Source: an uncultured Bacteroidales bacterium
GTDB lineage: Bacteria > Bacteroidota > Bacteroidia > Bacteroidales > UBA932
Length of the DNA: 64,000 nucleotides
Reading direction: 5' to 3'
Assembly: GCA_946403855.1 (NCBI GenBank)
Contig: CAMJBH010000001.1
Coordinates: forward strand, 62,001-126,000
Shown: positions 26,323 to 34,810 of the stretch, piece by piece
Layout: the number at the start of each line of letters is the position of its first letter
Numbering within the stretch: position 1 is the stretch's first letter
Position numbers and translations under genes: made by a program
The notes under the pieces: generated by a model
What the model was told of the DNA's origin: nothing
Database searches by the model: none
The model's input: only the letters and a program-made list of their open reading frames with translations

Positions 26323-26756
26323 TGGACCAGGACGAGCTCTACATGCGCGAAGCGCTGAGAGAAGCGCAGGCGGCTTTCGACGAGGGCGAAGTGCCCATCG
26401 GAGCGGTAGTGGTTGCCCGCGGACGCATCATCGCCCGAGGGCACAACATGACTGAACGCCTGCACGACCCGAGCGCCCACGCAGAGATGATAGCACTGAC
26501 CGCCGCCACCGAGACGCTTGGAGGCAAGTACCTGAGCGGCTGCACATTATATGTCACGGTGGAGCCGTGCCCCATGTGCGCCGCCGCCCTTAACTGGGCC
26601 CAGGTGGGACGTATAGTCTATGGAGCCGCCGACCCCAAAAGAGGCTACAGCCTCTACTCTCCTTCCCTGCTTCATCCCAAGACGGAAATAAAATCAGGCG
26701 TCCTCACAGAAGAGTGCGGACGCCTGATGCTTCAATTCTTCAAGGATAAGCGCTAG
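26322..26756 (+). CDS. tadA: tRNA-specific adenosine-34 deaminase
   Basis: This is a 144-residue TadA, which converts A34 to inosine in the tRNA-Arg(ACG) anticodon. The zinc-dependent deaminase signatures are present: HAEMIAL (zinc His53, proton-shuttle Glu55) and EPCPMCAAAL (Cys83, Cys86). The start codon shares one base with the glpQ-like stop (TAATG), giving the family start MDQDELYMREAL. The upstream open frame overlaps the previous gene and is not used. The stop codon shares the palindrome CTAG with the stop of the convergent gene. Confidence 0.93.
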   Translation: MDQDELYMREALREAQAAFDEGEVPIGAVVVARGRIIARGHNMTERLHDPSAHAEMIALTAATETLGGKYLSGCTLYVTVEPCPMCAAALNWAQVGRIVYGAADPKRGYSLYSPSLLHPKTEIKSGVLTEECGRLMLQFFKDKR

Positions 26757-28027
26757 CCTATATTGCCAACTGCATAGTTGTAATCCTCGCAGGCCACACG
26801 CACGGCGTCCTTGACAAGGGCGCGCGGCTCGAGCGCGAGTCGTCCGTCACGTACCTCCACGTACTGCAGAGGCATGTACTGATGCAGCATTCCCATAGGT
26901 ATATCCACGCTGCGGATATTAGCAAAAAGCTTCTCCATCGCCGCTTCGATGCGGGGATCCGGCATATAGTAACGGCTGCGGTCGGAGTAGCTGTACGCCC
27001 TCTTGAGGGCCTGCTCCTTGGGCGTTCCGTGATAATACTTCTGCCAGTTCTTGGGATTCTCGAGCATCACCTGCTCCAGCACTGCGATGTAATTGGAACG
27101 CTGTGAAGGATCGTCGATAATCTCATCCTCGATGTGGCTGAGGGCGAACAGGGCCTCGCGTGCGGCGAACGTAAGTGCCGGACCAACCTTGAGTATCCCC
27201 ACTCCGTCCTCGACCATCTGCCTGAGAGCCCGGGGGCTCTGGTAGTCGGTGGAATGGCCTTCGAACATCAATTCAGGGAAATCCTTCAGGCGGGCGCAGA
27301 GAGCTGCGGCCTCGGTGCGGTTGTACATGTGCACATCGGCGTCGCCAAACTCCACTCCGGGCTGGACCACGACGGCGATTATGTACTGCCACTTGTCGGA
27401 CAGGCCCTCCTGGGCGAACACTTCCTTGTAGGCCTTTACGGTAGCTGCGAATGCCTCAGGATCGGTCACTCGCATTTCCTCCTTCTCTTGGGCGCCTCCG
27501 GGAATAGGAACCTCGCTTCCTATGATGTAAACGGGGTGCACCGCAGAGGGATTCTGGCTGTGCAGCTCCTCCCATGCCTTTTCGGCCACCTTGAGCAGAG
27601 CGGCACCGCGACGGGCCACGGTGTAGTCGCTCAGGGGCTGGTTGCGGTCGTCGTCTGCCACGCGCATGCTGGTGTCGAGGTGTATCTTGGTGTAGCCTGC
27701 AGCAGCATACTGACGCACCATTTCCTTGGCGTTTTCCATGGCTTCAGCCTCAGGCTGATTCTGGAAAGGCTGGGGACCAAGATGGTCGCCGGCGAGAATA
27801 ATCTTGCTGCGGTCGAAGCCTATGCGGTCGGCAATGCGCCACACGTAGTCGCGGTAATCGGCAGGCTTCATGCCTGTATAACCGCCGAACTGGTTCACCT
27901 GGTTGCTGGTGGCCTCGATGAGCACCTGGCCGGGAAAACGTTTCGCCTGCTCAAGTACGCCCTCGAGCACAATCTCGTTGGCGGTACAATAAGACGGAAT
28001 GCCGCGGGGTATTATTTGATTTCCCAT
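26753..28027 (-). CDS. D-tagatose-bisphosphate aldolase class II non-catalytic-subunit-like (GatZ/KbaZ family)
   Basis: This is a 424-residue GatZ/KbaZ-family protein. The opening GIPSYCTANEIVLEGVLEQAK, then LIEATSNQVNQFGGYTGM and ILAGDHLGPQPFQNQ, are family hallmarks. In enterobacteria these proteins support the catalytic aldolase GatY/KbaY in galactitol or N-acetylgalactosamine breakdown. No GatY/KbaY is visible here. The gene overlaps the end of a glycerol-1-phosphate-dehydrogenase-like gene by 16 bases, so the two are coupled and probably act in one pathway on a sugar or polyol phosphate. The exact substrate is unknown. Confidence 0.8.
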   Translation of the reverse strand: MGNQIIPRGIPSYCTANEIVLEGVLEQAKRFPGQVLIEATSNQVNQFGGYTGMKPADYRDYVWRIADRIGFDRSKIILAGDHLGPQPFQNQPEAEAMENAKEMVRQYAAAGYTKIHLDTSMRVADDDRNQPLSDYTVARRGAALLKVAEKAWEELHSQNPSAVHPVYIIGSEVPIPGGAQEKEEMRVTDPEAFAATVKAYKEVFAQEGLSDKWQYIIAVVVQPGVEFGDADVHMYNRTEAAALCARLKDFPELMFEGHSTDYQSPRALRQMVEDGVGILKVGPALTFAAREALFALSHIEDEIIDDPSQRSNYIAVLEQVMLENPKNWQKYYHGTPKEQALKRAYSYSDRSRYYMPDPRIEAAMEKLFANIRSVDIPMGMLHQYMPLQYVEVRDGRLALEPRALVKDAVRVACEDYNYAVGNIG

Positions 28028-29361
28028 ACTCCCCCCTTTCCAAACACTTTGTCCATGAGTTCATCGTAGAAACATCCGCGCTTGGCAAGGTCGAGAAGGT
28101 TGATGCGCCAGCGCATAAGCTGCACATAATCAGTAATCTTGCGGAGGTCTGCCCTGGTCACGCCAATCTCTTCCGGAGTGGTGGGGGCGCCGGCACGGCG
28201 GAACATATCGCGCATCTTCTCGAAAGGCCATACCTGGGCCTGGAGCTTCTTCTTGAACTCGGGCCAGGTGTCCTTGACCTTCTGGAGCTGCTTGCGCACT
28301 TCCTCCTTGGGCTGCCACTTCTTGGTGATTTCTTCATATCCGAGAGTGGGCACCGGGAAATCGGCGTAGATACGCTTGGCCCTCTCCTGCTCCTCTTCGA
28401 GGCTGGGCCATGCTTCTACGCACTTGTCCACGTCGAGCTTGCTCAGATCCATCTCGAACAAGGCGTCGAAGAATGCGCACAGGGTAAGTTCACCTATTGC
28501 TACCTGGAAACCGTGGGAGACCGGGCGTCCGTTGTTGGTATGATGGGTCATGTCCCAGTAGTGACCGTAGAGGTGCTCGGCGCAGGATGCAGGACGGCTG
28601 GAGCCAGCCACCTCCATACCTATTCCGGCGAGGGTCAGACCGAGGAAAAGCTTCTCCACGGACTCCGGCTTGCCAGTCTTGATGCCGTCGGGATCGTCAA
28701 GCATTTCCTTGAGGGAATCCTGGGTGATGTGCCAGCTGGGCTTGTCGATGGGTTCGGTGCCGAAGAGGTCCGCTATCATCCACTCTGCACCGGCAGTCAC
28801 CTTTGCAGCCAGGTCGGCATAGCCTGCCGCAGTGAGGAACCAAGGTGCGGAGGCCAGGACTTTGGAGTCGGCCACGATGACCAGAGGGGCGTTGGACTTA
28901 ATGTTGATCTTGGCTCCGCGCTCGTCGTTGACAATTGCTGAAGAAGATGTATATCCGTCAACGGAAGCAGTGGTGGCAACGCAGATGTACTGACGGTCGT
29001 GCCTGAAAGAGCCGAGCTTGGCGAGGTCGTTGATGACGCCGGCACCGACTGCTACGAAAATGCCGTCGGGTTCCGACTCCAGAACTTTGTCAACCTGCTC
29101 TACATACTTCCAGTCAGGATGGAAGTGGTCGTCGGTGATAAGAAATGTCGTGGCAGGGACTCCGGCTTTGGCAAGCTCATAGAAGGTGCGCTCGCCGGCT
29201 ACTTTCCATGTGATCTTATCGGCAAAAACGATTGCCTTTTTGCCAGGGAAAAACTTGTTGAACAGACCGGGAATCCTGTCCAGAATGTCCTCTCCGAATT
29301 CCAGGGCCTTGGTTGCCACAGAAACTTCGAGGGCTTGATCGATTACTTTTTGTGTATCCAT
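28012..29361 (-). CDS. sn-glycerol-1-phosphate dehydrogenase-like protein (AraM/EgsA family)
   Basis: This is a 449-residue member of the iron-containing alcohol dehydrogenase/glycerol-1-phosphate dehydrogenase fold. Visible are the nucleotide loop GIFVAVGAGVINDLAK, VATTASVDGYTSS, and the metal-site region AGSSRPASCAEHLYGHYWDM, which resembles AraM/EgsA proteins. Those reduce dihydroxyacetone phosphate to glycerol-1-phosphate, and some relatives act in sugar catabolism. It is longer than typical AraM, with a helical C-terminal extension. It lies directly upstream of and overlaps the GatZ-like gene. A catabolic polyol-phosphate dehydrogenase is as likely as a lipid role. Confidence 0.75.
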   Translation of the reverse strand: MDTQKVIDQALEVSVATKALEFGEDILDRIPGLFNKFFPGKKAIVFADKITWKVAGERTFYELAKAGVPATTFLITDDHFHPDWKYVEQVDKVLESEPDGIFVAVGAGVINDLAKLGSFRHDRQYICVATTASVDGYTSSSAIVNDERGAKINIKSNAPLVIVADSKVLASAPWFLTAAGYADLAAKVTAGAEWMIADLFGTEPIDKPSWHITQDSLKEMLDDPDGIKTGKPESVEKLFLGLTLAGIGMEVAGSSRPASCAEHLYGHYWDMTHHTNNGRPVSHGFQVAIGELTLCAFFDALFEMDLSKLDVDKCVEAWPSLEEEQERAKRIYADFPVPTLGYEEITKKWQPKEEVRKQLQKVKDTWPEFKKKLQAQVWPFEKMRDMFRRAGAPTTPEEIGVTRADLRKITDYVQLMRWRINLLDLAKRGCFYDELMDKVFGKGGVWEIK

Positions 29362-29422
29362 ATTGTTGCTTGAGGTAAGTTATTTTCCAAACCTTAAAAT
29401 TAGCAATTATTCTCGTTTTATG

Positions 29423-29430
29423 CAAAATTA
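29423..29430 (-). promoter_or_regulatory. Promoter -7 box of the dehydrogenase-aldolase pair
   Basis: On the minus strand this reads TAATTTTG, about 60 bases before the ATG at 29361. It is adjacent to and divergent from the tRNA-Gln promoter box. The -33 element is unclear. Confidence 0.45.
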
Positions 29431-29433
29431 TCG

Positions 29434-29441
29434 TATCTTTG
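29434..29441 (+). promoter_or_regulatory. Promoter -7 box of tRNA-Gln
   Basis: TATCTTTG lies 10 bases before the tRNA 5' end, the same arrangement as at tRNA-Val. The -33 element is weak. Confidence 0.6.
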
Positions 29442-29451
29442 TGGCCGGAAT

Positions 29452-29522
29452 TGAGGTATGGTGTAATGGTAGCACTACAGATTTTGGTTCTGTCTGCCCA
29501 GGTTCGAATCCTGGTACCTCAA
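29452..29522 (+). tRNA. tRNA-Gln (anticodon TTG)
   Basis: A complete 71-base cloverleaf: acceptor TGAGGTA/TACCTCA with the U-A first pair typical of tRNA-Gln, anticodon stem ACAGA/TCTGT around loop TTTTGGT, and T-arm CCAGG-TTCGAAT-CCTGG. Discriminator base A; CCA not encoded. Confidence 0.95.
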
Positions 29523-29548
29523 CATAATCAAAAATAATCGCTATATTT

Positions 29549-30451
29549 ATGGCGATTATGGACAGAAGAACATTTTTCGGAATCAGTGCAGCCGGAGCAT
29601 TGGCGGCGGCAAGCACCACGCTGGAGGGCAAGGTCCCCGAAGCAATAAAAGACTTCGTAAAAGACAAATCCCTGAAAATAAAGTTTATGGGCACAGGCTC
29701 CGCAGGCGGAATAGGCAAGAACGGCCTGGGCCGCAGGCACAGCAGCATCCTGGTGAACGATGACTTCATCATCGACTTCACCGACGACTCCCTGGACATG
29801 ATACCGGCCGGCGTGCACCCCGAAACCATCTTCTATACCCATTCGCACAAAGACCATTTCCAGCCCTCGGCGGCACTTAAAATTGGCATCAAAAAAGTGT
29901 ACCTGAGCCACAGCTGGTACGATATAGCCGTCAAGGCATTCCGCCAGGCGGCAACTGAAGCCGGTGCAGCCATGCCCGAAATCATCCCAACGTATTTCGG
30001 AATGGATGTAAAAGTCGGCGATGTCACCGTCACGCCGCTTCTGGCCAACCACCCTACCGATTACATTTACGAAGAAGCTCAGATTTACCTCATCGAGAAG
30101 GACGGAGTACGACTGCTCTACGCTACCGACACCAGCGGCATACCCGGCAAGTCGGCCCGCCACATTGGCATTGACAAGCACCGCGAGGGCTACGGCATAA
30201 ACGCACTCATCATGGAGGCGACTTCTTCCGACCCCGACGATTTCCGCCTGTACTGCCATTCATCTACAGACATAGTGGAAAAGACGGTGAGGGTGCTGCT
30301 CAAAACCGACCGTCTGCACATGCCCGAAGGCCAGAAGGTATATATCACCCACATGTCCAGGAAATTGCACCCCAAGAACATAAACGAGACCCTTCCCGAG
30401 CCGTTGAGAGCTGCGGAAGATGGACTTGAGGTGATTTTCAGGGCTCCTTAA
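29549..30451 (+). CDS. Tat-exported MBL-fold metallo-hydrolase
   Basis: This is a 300-residue metallo-beta-lactamase-fold protein. The N-terminus MDRRTFFGISAAGALAAAS is a twin-arginine signal, so it is likely exported folded with its metals. The metal motif FYTHSHKDHF (His98, His100, Asp102, His103), LLANHPTDY and YATDTSGIPG are the expected ligand positions. The substrate is unknown; the closest families are general phosphodiesterase or lactonase-like hydrolases. The start is either 29549 or 29558. It begins 26 bases after tRNA-Gln without a clear promoter of its own, so it may be read from the tRNA promoter. Confidence 0.82.
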   Translation: MAIMDRRTFFGISAAGALAAASTTLEGKVPEAIKDFVKDKSLKIKFMGTGSAGGIGKNGLGRRHSSILVNDDFIIDFTDDSLDMIPAGVHPETIFYTHSHKDHFQPSAALKIGIKKVYLSHSWYDIAVKAFRQAATEAGAAMPEIIPTYFGMDVKVGDVTVTPLLANHPTDYIYEEAQIYLIEKDGVRLLYATDTSGIPGKSARHIGIDKHREGYGINALIMEATSSDPDDFRLYCHSSTDIVEKTVRVLLKTDRLHMPEGQKVYITHMSRKLHPKNINETLPEPLRAAEDGLEVIFRAP

Positions 30452-30457
30452 GGTCTG

Positions 30458-32011
30458 CTATTTCTGCCCGGCGATGGCAGTAATGTCGTAGTCGTAGTAG
30501 GTTCCGACAGTTTCCAGGAATTCCTTTTTCATGCTCTCCAGCCGCTCAGGCTCGGAGGCTGCGAGGTCTGCGTCTTGATGAGGGTCGGAAACGAGATTGA
30601 AAAGCTGCCAGCTATCTACATTCCCGAGTTCAGTGCCGGTGGTTTTGCGCACTGCCGGTCCCTTGTAAGGAGGCAGCAGGACCCAGTCGCCGCGCCTCAT
30701 GACAAGACGGCTCTTGGCCTCCAGAATCATGCTCTCACGTGAAGGTCCTTTACGTCCGAGCAGGGTCTTGGAATAAGCCTGACCGTCAACGCCGGAGGGC
30801 ACAGGGGCGCCGATAAGCTCGGCTATCGAAGAGAAGAGGTCCAGCTGAGACACGAGAGCCTCCGACACTTCCGCCCGCGTGTGCCCTTTCCAGAACACAA
30901 TGAACGGAACATGCGTTCCACCGTCGTAGAGGCTGTATTTTCCGCCACGGTACACACCCGCAGGCGTGTGGTCGGCAATTAGTGAATCGGCATAATCCTC
31001 ATAGCCGTCCTGCAGCACAGGGCCATTGTCCGAGGTGAAGATAATCAGTGTGTTATCCAGCCGTCCGCTGCGTTCCAGATGCCTCAGCACCTCTCCGACG
31101 CACCAGTCCGCCTCCACAATGGCATCGCCTCGCGAGCCATAAGGAGTGGCGCCCTGGAAACGGGCATGAGGCAGTCTGGGCACATGCGGCTCGTGCAGTC
31201 CATAGTAGATGAATTGGGGACGTCCGTCCTTGGAATCCAGCTGCTTTTTAACCAGAGAGCAGAAAAAGTCTGCCATTTCTTCGTCCACCCACCTGGCGGA
31301 AGACCCTCCCTTCATGTACCCTATACGAGGCACGCCGTTCACTATAGAGCAGTTGTGCCCATGATGCCAGCGGAGCCGCAGCATTTCGGGGTTGGACAGT
31401 GCCGTAGGTTCGCCCGGGAAGTTATTCTCATAATCCACATATATAGGATCTTCTGCCTCGAGTCCAAGCACGCGCCCGTTCTCTACATATACTGTGGGCA
31501 CGCGGTCGTTGGTGGCTGCGATAAGGCACGAATAATCAAAACCTATATCATTGGCACAGGGGCTTATGGGAGCGTTCCAGTCTATGTTGCCATCGCCCAT
31601 CCCGAGGTGCCATTTGCCTATGGCTGCCGTACTGTAGCCGGCCTCCTGCAACATTTTGGGGAGAGTCGGGATGTCGGTGGGAATGAGCAGCGGAGCATCT
31701 CCCGGCAGAATCCTGGCATTGGGGTTTGTCCAGGGGTAGAGTCCCGTAAAAAGGGCGTAACGGCTGGGAGTAGAAGTCGCCGAAGTTGCATAAGCATTGG
31801 TGAAGCGGACCCCGTTTCGCGCCAGCGAATCGATGTTGGGAGTAGGGATACGGCCCATCCCATAGCAGCTGACGTCGCCTATGCCGAGATCATCGGCCAC
31901 TATCAGCAAGATATCAGGAAGTTCTTTCTGCGGGGCGTCGCAAGAAAAGGCCACAGGCAGCAGAGCCCCTGCAGCTAACATGGTCAATCGGGGTCTGCCG
32001 GAGTATCTCAT
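30458..32011 (-). CDS. Sulfatase (arylsulfatase family S1, Ser-type)
   Basis: This is a 517-residue lipoprotein-like sulfatase (lipobox Cys24 in PVAFSC). Metal ligands DDLGIGD near residue 40 and the active-site signature STPSRYALFTG (Ser80-Arg84) are intact. The signature is the serine form, which must be converted to formylglycine by an anaerobic radical-SAM maturase, not found in this window. YGLHEPHVPRLPH and FTSDNGPVL are further family motifs. Such enzymes remove sulfate from host or algal glycans. The ATG overlaps the stop of the glycosyltransferase upstream as ATGA, so it is the last gene of a four-gene unit. Confidence 0.9.
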   Translation of the reverse strand: MRYSGRPRLTMLAAGALLPVAFSCDAPQKELPDILLIVADDLGIGDVSCYGMGRIPTPNIDSLARNGVRFTNAYATSATSTPSRYALFTGLYPWTNPNARILPGDAPLLIPTDIPTLPKMLQEAGYSTAAIGKWHLGMGDGNIDWNAPISPCANDIGFDYSCLIAATNDRVPTVYVENGRVLGLEAEDPIYVDYENNFPGEPTALSNPEMLRLRWHHGHNCSIVNGVPRIGYMKGGSSARWVDEEMADFFCSLVKKQLDSKDGRPQFIYYGLHEPHVPRLPHARFQGATPYGSRGDAIVEADWCVGEVLRHLERSGRLDNTLIIFTSDNGPVLQDGYEDYADSLIADHTPAGVYRGGKYSLYDGGTHVPFIVFWKGHTRAEVSEALVSQLDLFSSIAELIGAPVPSGVDGQAYSKTLLGRKGPSRESMILEAKSRLVMRRGDWVLLPPYKGPAVRKTTGTELGNVDSWQLFNLVSDPHQDADLAASEPERLESMKKEFLETVGTYYDYDITAIAGQK

Positions 32012-33153
32012 GCCTTACAAGCTTTATGGAACATATCAATTAAAGCAGCTATTGACTTATGAATATCATAGGTGTCCATCAATTCTGCATATTTCGGGCC
32101 CATGGCGATACGCTCTTCAGGATGCTCAATCCAGTAGTCCAGGCGATCTGCCAGCGCACGGGCGTCGCCTGCCGGGAACAGGCTCCGGGAGTCGAGTGCA
32201 AACTGGGCCGTCGCCGTGAGTTCGCCTTGGGCGATGACGGGCACAGGGCCCTGCTGAAGCGCCTCCAGAGCCGATAAGCCCTCCACTTCCACATTGGCGC
32301 AGTGCACATATATATCCGAAGCTGCCGCCAGCTCGCGAAGCTGCTCTCGGTCACAGAAACCGAACTCGGGAGCATACTTGACCACTCCGTCGCTGTAGAG
32401 TTTCGCCGCAGCGCGCTTCATCTTTTCCGCCTCCGGACCGCGCCCGGCAAAGAAAAGCTTCACCTTGTCGGCATGACGCGAATAGAGCATCGCCCTCATG
32501 AGCGTGTACTGGTCTTTTTCGACGGCAAGCCGGCCAACGCACAGCACCTTGACGGGGGCATCTGCCGGCGGGACTTCCCTCTTGACCAAGCAAGTGTCCG
32601 GAACGATGCCGTTGGAAATCTCATGGAGCTCCGACTTGAAATGGAAACGCTGCAGCCTCTCCATAACATTGCGCGTAGGGCACTGTATGTGCGAACAATT
32701 GTTGAACACGTAGTCGCGCCAAAGACGCAATGTGGTGTTGTTCAGGAACTTCCAGCCACCGAGATGGACCGAAGAGAACATGTTCTCGGGATGGAGATGA
32801 TAGGTCGCCGTGCACGGCACTCCCATTTCTTTAGCCATCCTGCCGGCCACCATCTCTATAATGAAAGGCTCCTCCAAGTGCACCAGGTCGGCCCATTCAA
32901 GGGCCTCGCGTATGACAGCCTTGTCTGTTCCCGCAAAGCAATAGCCATGCGACCTGATGAGTCCGTCAAATATAGGTATCTTTATGACTTTCAGCAAATA
33001 ATCAGGCTGGGGCTCATCTTGCTCCAGATTAGGACCGGACAGAATCCGGACCTCCTGACCGGCCTCTCTCAGGTACTGCACAGTACGGCGGGCGGAAGCA
33101 GAAAGTCCGTTGCCGGGAGCGTAATAATTATTGACTACAAAAAGGATTTTCAT
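32008..33153 (-). CDS. Glycosyltransferase family 4 protein
   Basis: This is a 381-residue GT-B enzyme beginning KILFVVNNYYAPGNGLSASARR, the GT4 N-terminal glycine-rich loop. DLVHLEEPFIIEM and TYHLHPENM are acceptor-side motifs, and CVGRLAVEKDQYTLMRA starts the donor domain, which ends with EGLSALEALQQGPVPV. The product is unknown; it is similar in layout to enzymes using UDP-sugars on lipid acceptors. A GTG at 33156 is in frame, but the ATG at 33153 gives the family start. It lies between a PCMD protein and a sulfatase, an unusual place for a biosynthetic enzyme. Confidence 0.85.
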   Translation of the reverse strand: MKILFVVNNYYAPGNGLSASARRTVQYLREAGQEVRILSGPNLEQDEPQPDYLLKVIKIPIFDGLIRSHGYCFAGTDKAVIREALEWADLVHLEEPFIIEMVAGRMAKEMGVPCTATYHLHPENMFSSVHLGGWKFLNNTTLRLWRDYVFNNCSHIQCPTRNVMERLQRFHFKSELHEISNGIVPDTCLVKREVPPADAPVKVLCVGRLAVEKDQYTLMRAMLYSRHADKVKLFFAGRGPEAEKMKRAAAKLYSDGVVKYAPEFGFCDREQLRELAAASDIYVHCANVEVEGLSALEALQQGPVPVIAQGELTATAQFALDSRSLFPAGDARALADRLDYWIEHPEERIAMGPKYAELMDTYDIHKSIAALIDMFHKACKA

Positions 33154-33155
33154 CA

Positions 33156-33908
33156 CTAGTAATTAAGCTTGAATTCATCTACGTACAGCACGCTCTTACT
33201 GCTTCCCGTGAAGAATTCACCGTACAAGCTTGTTGAAATAGATATCAATATGTAATTGGGGACCCGGTTGTTGAGATACTCGATTGGAATCTCGAAATGA
33301 ACATAGCCGGGAGTCCGCTTGTCCAGCACAAGGGTACCCTTCCCGATAATGTGCGAGTCTTTTTCCTGACCTTGACCTTCGCCTTTGACCTCCAGATGGT
33401 GTGGAGAACTCCAGTCGGCAAGGGTAATGTCTATACTTCCCTTGTCGAGAGTCCCTTTACGGTCTTTATAATCTCCTTTGGCACAGTCAATTATACCAGG
33501 TTGATAGTGAAAATAACCGGAGAGGCTCACCGGACGTCCCTTAAACGGCGTTCCCAGGTATATGTCGGCCGAAGAAAATTTAACCACTTTGACGAAATGG
33601 CCAGTGTACAAGTTTCCTGGGCAGAAAGTGCCTGCCACTTTCTTGCCGGACAGCTTGGCCGCCGCCTTTCCGGAGCCTTTGACCGCCACGTGTCCGTACT
33701 CCGGTTCAGTGCCGTTGATGCCAAGTATGCTGAGGCCTTTGTTGGCTGTATCCCAGACTCTCTCAGATGCTTCGGCATCCTTTGGAAAAGGATTCCAGCA
33801 ACTGCCTTTCTTGCTCCATATGTCAAAGTCCAGGTTGTAAACTTGCGGCTGGGCAGAAAGATCAAACCAAATTGCCATCACCGCAAGAATCAATGTTATT
33901 CTTTTCAT
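33156..33908 (-). CDS. PCMD-domain protein (putative carbohydrate metabolism domain)
   Basis: This is a 250-residue exported protein with a signal peptide (KRITLILAVMAIWFDLSAQ). The mature part is one beta-rich PCMD-type domain: NLDFDIWSKKGSCWNPFP at the start, GRPVSLSGYFHYQPG in the middle, and the closing NYILISISTSLYGEFFTG followed by VLYVDEFKLNY. PCMD proteins (PF13201) accompany Bacteroidota glycan loci and probably bind carbohydrate. No catalytic residues are evident. Its ATG overlaps the esterase stop as ATGA; the next gene follows its TAG within two bases. Confidence 0.75.
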   Translation of the reverse strand: MKRITLILAVMAIWFDLSAQPQVYNLDFDIWSKKGSCWNPFPKDAEASERVWDTANKGLSILGINGTEPEYGHVAVKGSGKAAAKLSGKKVAGTFCPGNLYTGHFVKVVKFSSADIYLGTPFKGRPVSLSGYFHYQPGIIDCAKGDYKDRKGTLDKGSIDITLADWSSPHHLEVKGEGQGQEKDSHIIGKGTLVLDKRTPGYVHFEIPIEYLNNRVPNYILISISTSLYGEFFTGSSKSVLYVDEFKLNY

Positions 33909-34786
33909 TTAAAAACGTTCTTATAAAAATCATTAAGATACGAGCGCCAATTGTACCACGCATGTCCCCCGCCGCTTACTGTAAAGTCATGCTCGAATCC
34001 TTTCTTGTCCAACTTCCGAACAAAACGCATTATATGGGGCAGGAAAAAATCGTTCCTGCCTATATAGATGCTGTACATTTCCGGAGGATCGGCAAACTGA
34101 CGCTCAAGTTTAGGCCAAAGACGCCCGTACACATCGTCATGTCCCCATGCGGCGAAAGTTGGCCTGGTGTAAGGCGAGAAAAGAGCCACATAGTCGAAAT
34201 GCTCCGGACTGGCGGCGGCAAGGTGCAGAGCCTGCAGACCGCCGCTGGACATGCCGGCAATGGCCCTGGCAGACTTATCATCTATTGTTCGGTACAGACT
34301 GTCAACCCTTTCCACCACATCGCGGATGAAATACCTCTCTGTCTCGCCGCTTACAAGCCAGAAAGCCCTCATGGCCTTCAAAGGCCTGCCGAACTGATAG
34401 TCTTCGTCGCTGTAGTAATTGTTGGTATTCGGAAGGACCAATATAAACTCTTCCGCCAGATTCTCGCTGCGGAGCGAATCAAGTTGCCGGAAGGCATCGC
34501 CCCTTTCGAACCATGTCACTTCGTTGCCGCGTGCACCGTGAAGCAGATACATGACCGGATAGCTCCGAAGGCTGTCGGAATAGTAGCTAGGCGGGAGGTA
34601 CACCACCATACGCTTCTCGCTCAGAGCCGGCTCGCTGCTGGGATAATTAACCACTTCCACCGTACCTTCACAGCTGCCAATAGCCTCTATTTCAGAGTCA
34701 TAAGGCCCTGAAGCATAACGTCCGGCAGCGCAGGACACGGCCAGCCAAAGGATGGCAGAAAAAGCTAATAATCGGCGTGCGCTCAT
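33905..34786 (-). CDS. Alpha/beta-hydrolase, esterase-D/CE1-like
   Basis: This is a 293-residue exported hydrolase; the N-terminus LLAFSAILWLAVSC suggests a lipoprotein (Cys19). It has VVYLPPSYYSDS, YPVMYLLHGARG with the oxyanion segment, nucleophile elbow AIAGMSSGGLQAL and the C-terminal catalytic His in GGGHAWYNW. The layout is that of feruloyl/acetyl esterases (CE1) or esterase D. Deacetylation or deacylation of glycans is plausible. The TTG at 34798 is in frame, but the ATG at 34786, 9 bases after a promoter box, is preferred. It is the first gene of the unit ending with the sulfatase. Confidence 0.8.
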   Translation of the reverse strand: MSARRLLAFSAILWLAVSCAAGRYASGPYDSEIEAIGSCEGTVEVVNYPSSEPALSEKRMVVYLPPSYYSDSLRSYPVMYLLHGARGNEVTWFERGDAFRQLDSLRSENLAEEFILVLPNTNNYYSDEDYQFGRPLKAMRAFWLVSGETERYFIRDVVERVDSLYRTIDDKSARAIAGMSSGGLQALHLAAASPEHFDYVALFSPYTRPTFAAWGHDDVYGRLWPKLERQFADPPEMYSIYIGRNDFFLPHIMRFVRKLDKKGFEHDFTVSGGGHAWYNWRSYLNDFYKNVFK

Positions 34787-34795
34787 TTCGAGCGG

Positions 34796-34803
34796 CAAAG
34801 ATA
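34796..34803 (-). promoter_or_regulatory. Promoter -7 box of the esterase-PCMD-GT-sulfatase unit
   Basis: On the minus strand this reads TATCTTTG, 9 bases before the ATG at 34786. The predicted leader is a few bases. No -33 TTTG is present at 19-21 bases. Confidence 0.5.
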
Positions 34804-34810
34804 CAGTAAA

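Noticed and set aside
26753..26756. CTAG shared by the stop codons of tadA and the GatZ-like gene as a special site
   Set aside because: Overlapping convergent TAG stops necessarily form this palindrome, so it needs no further explanation.
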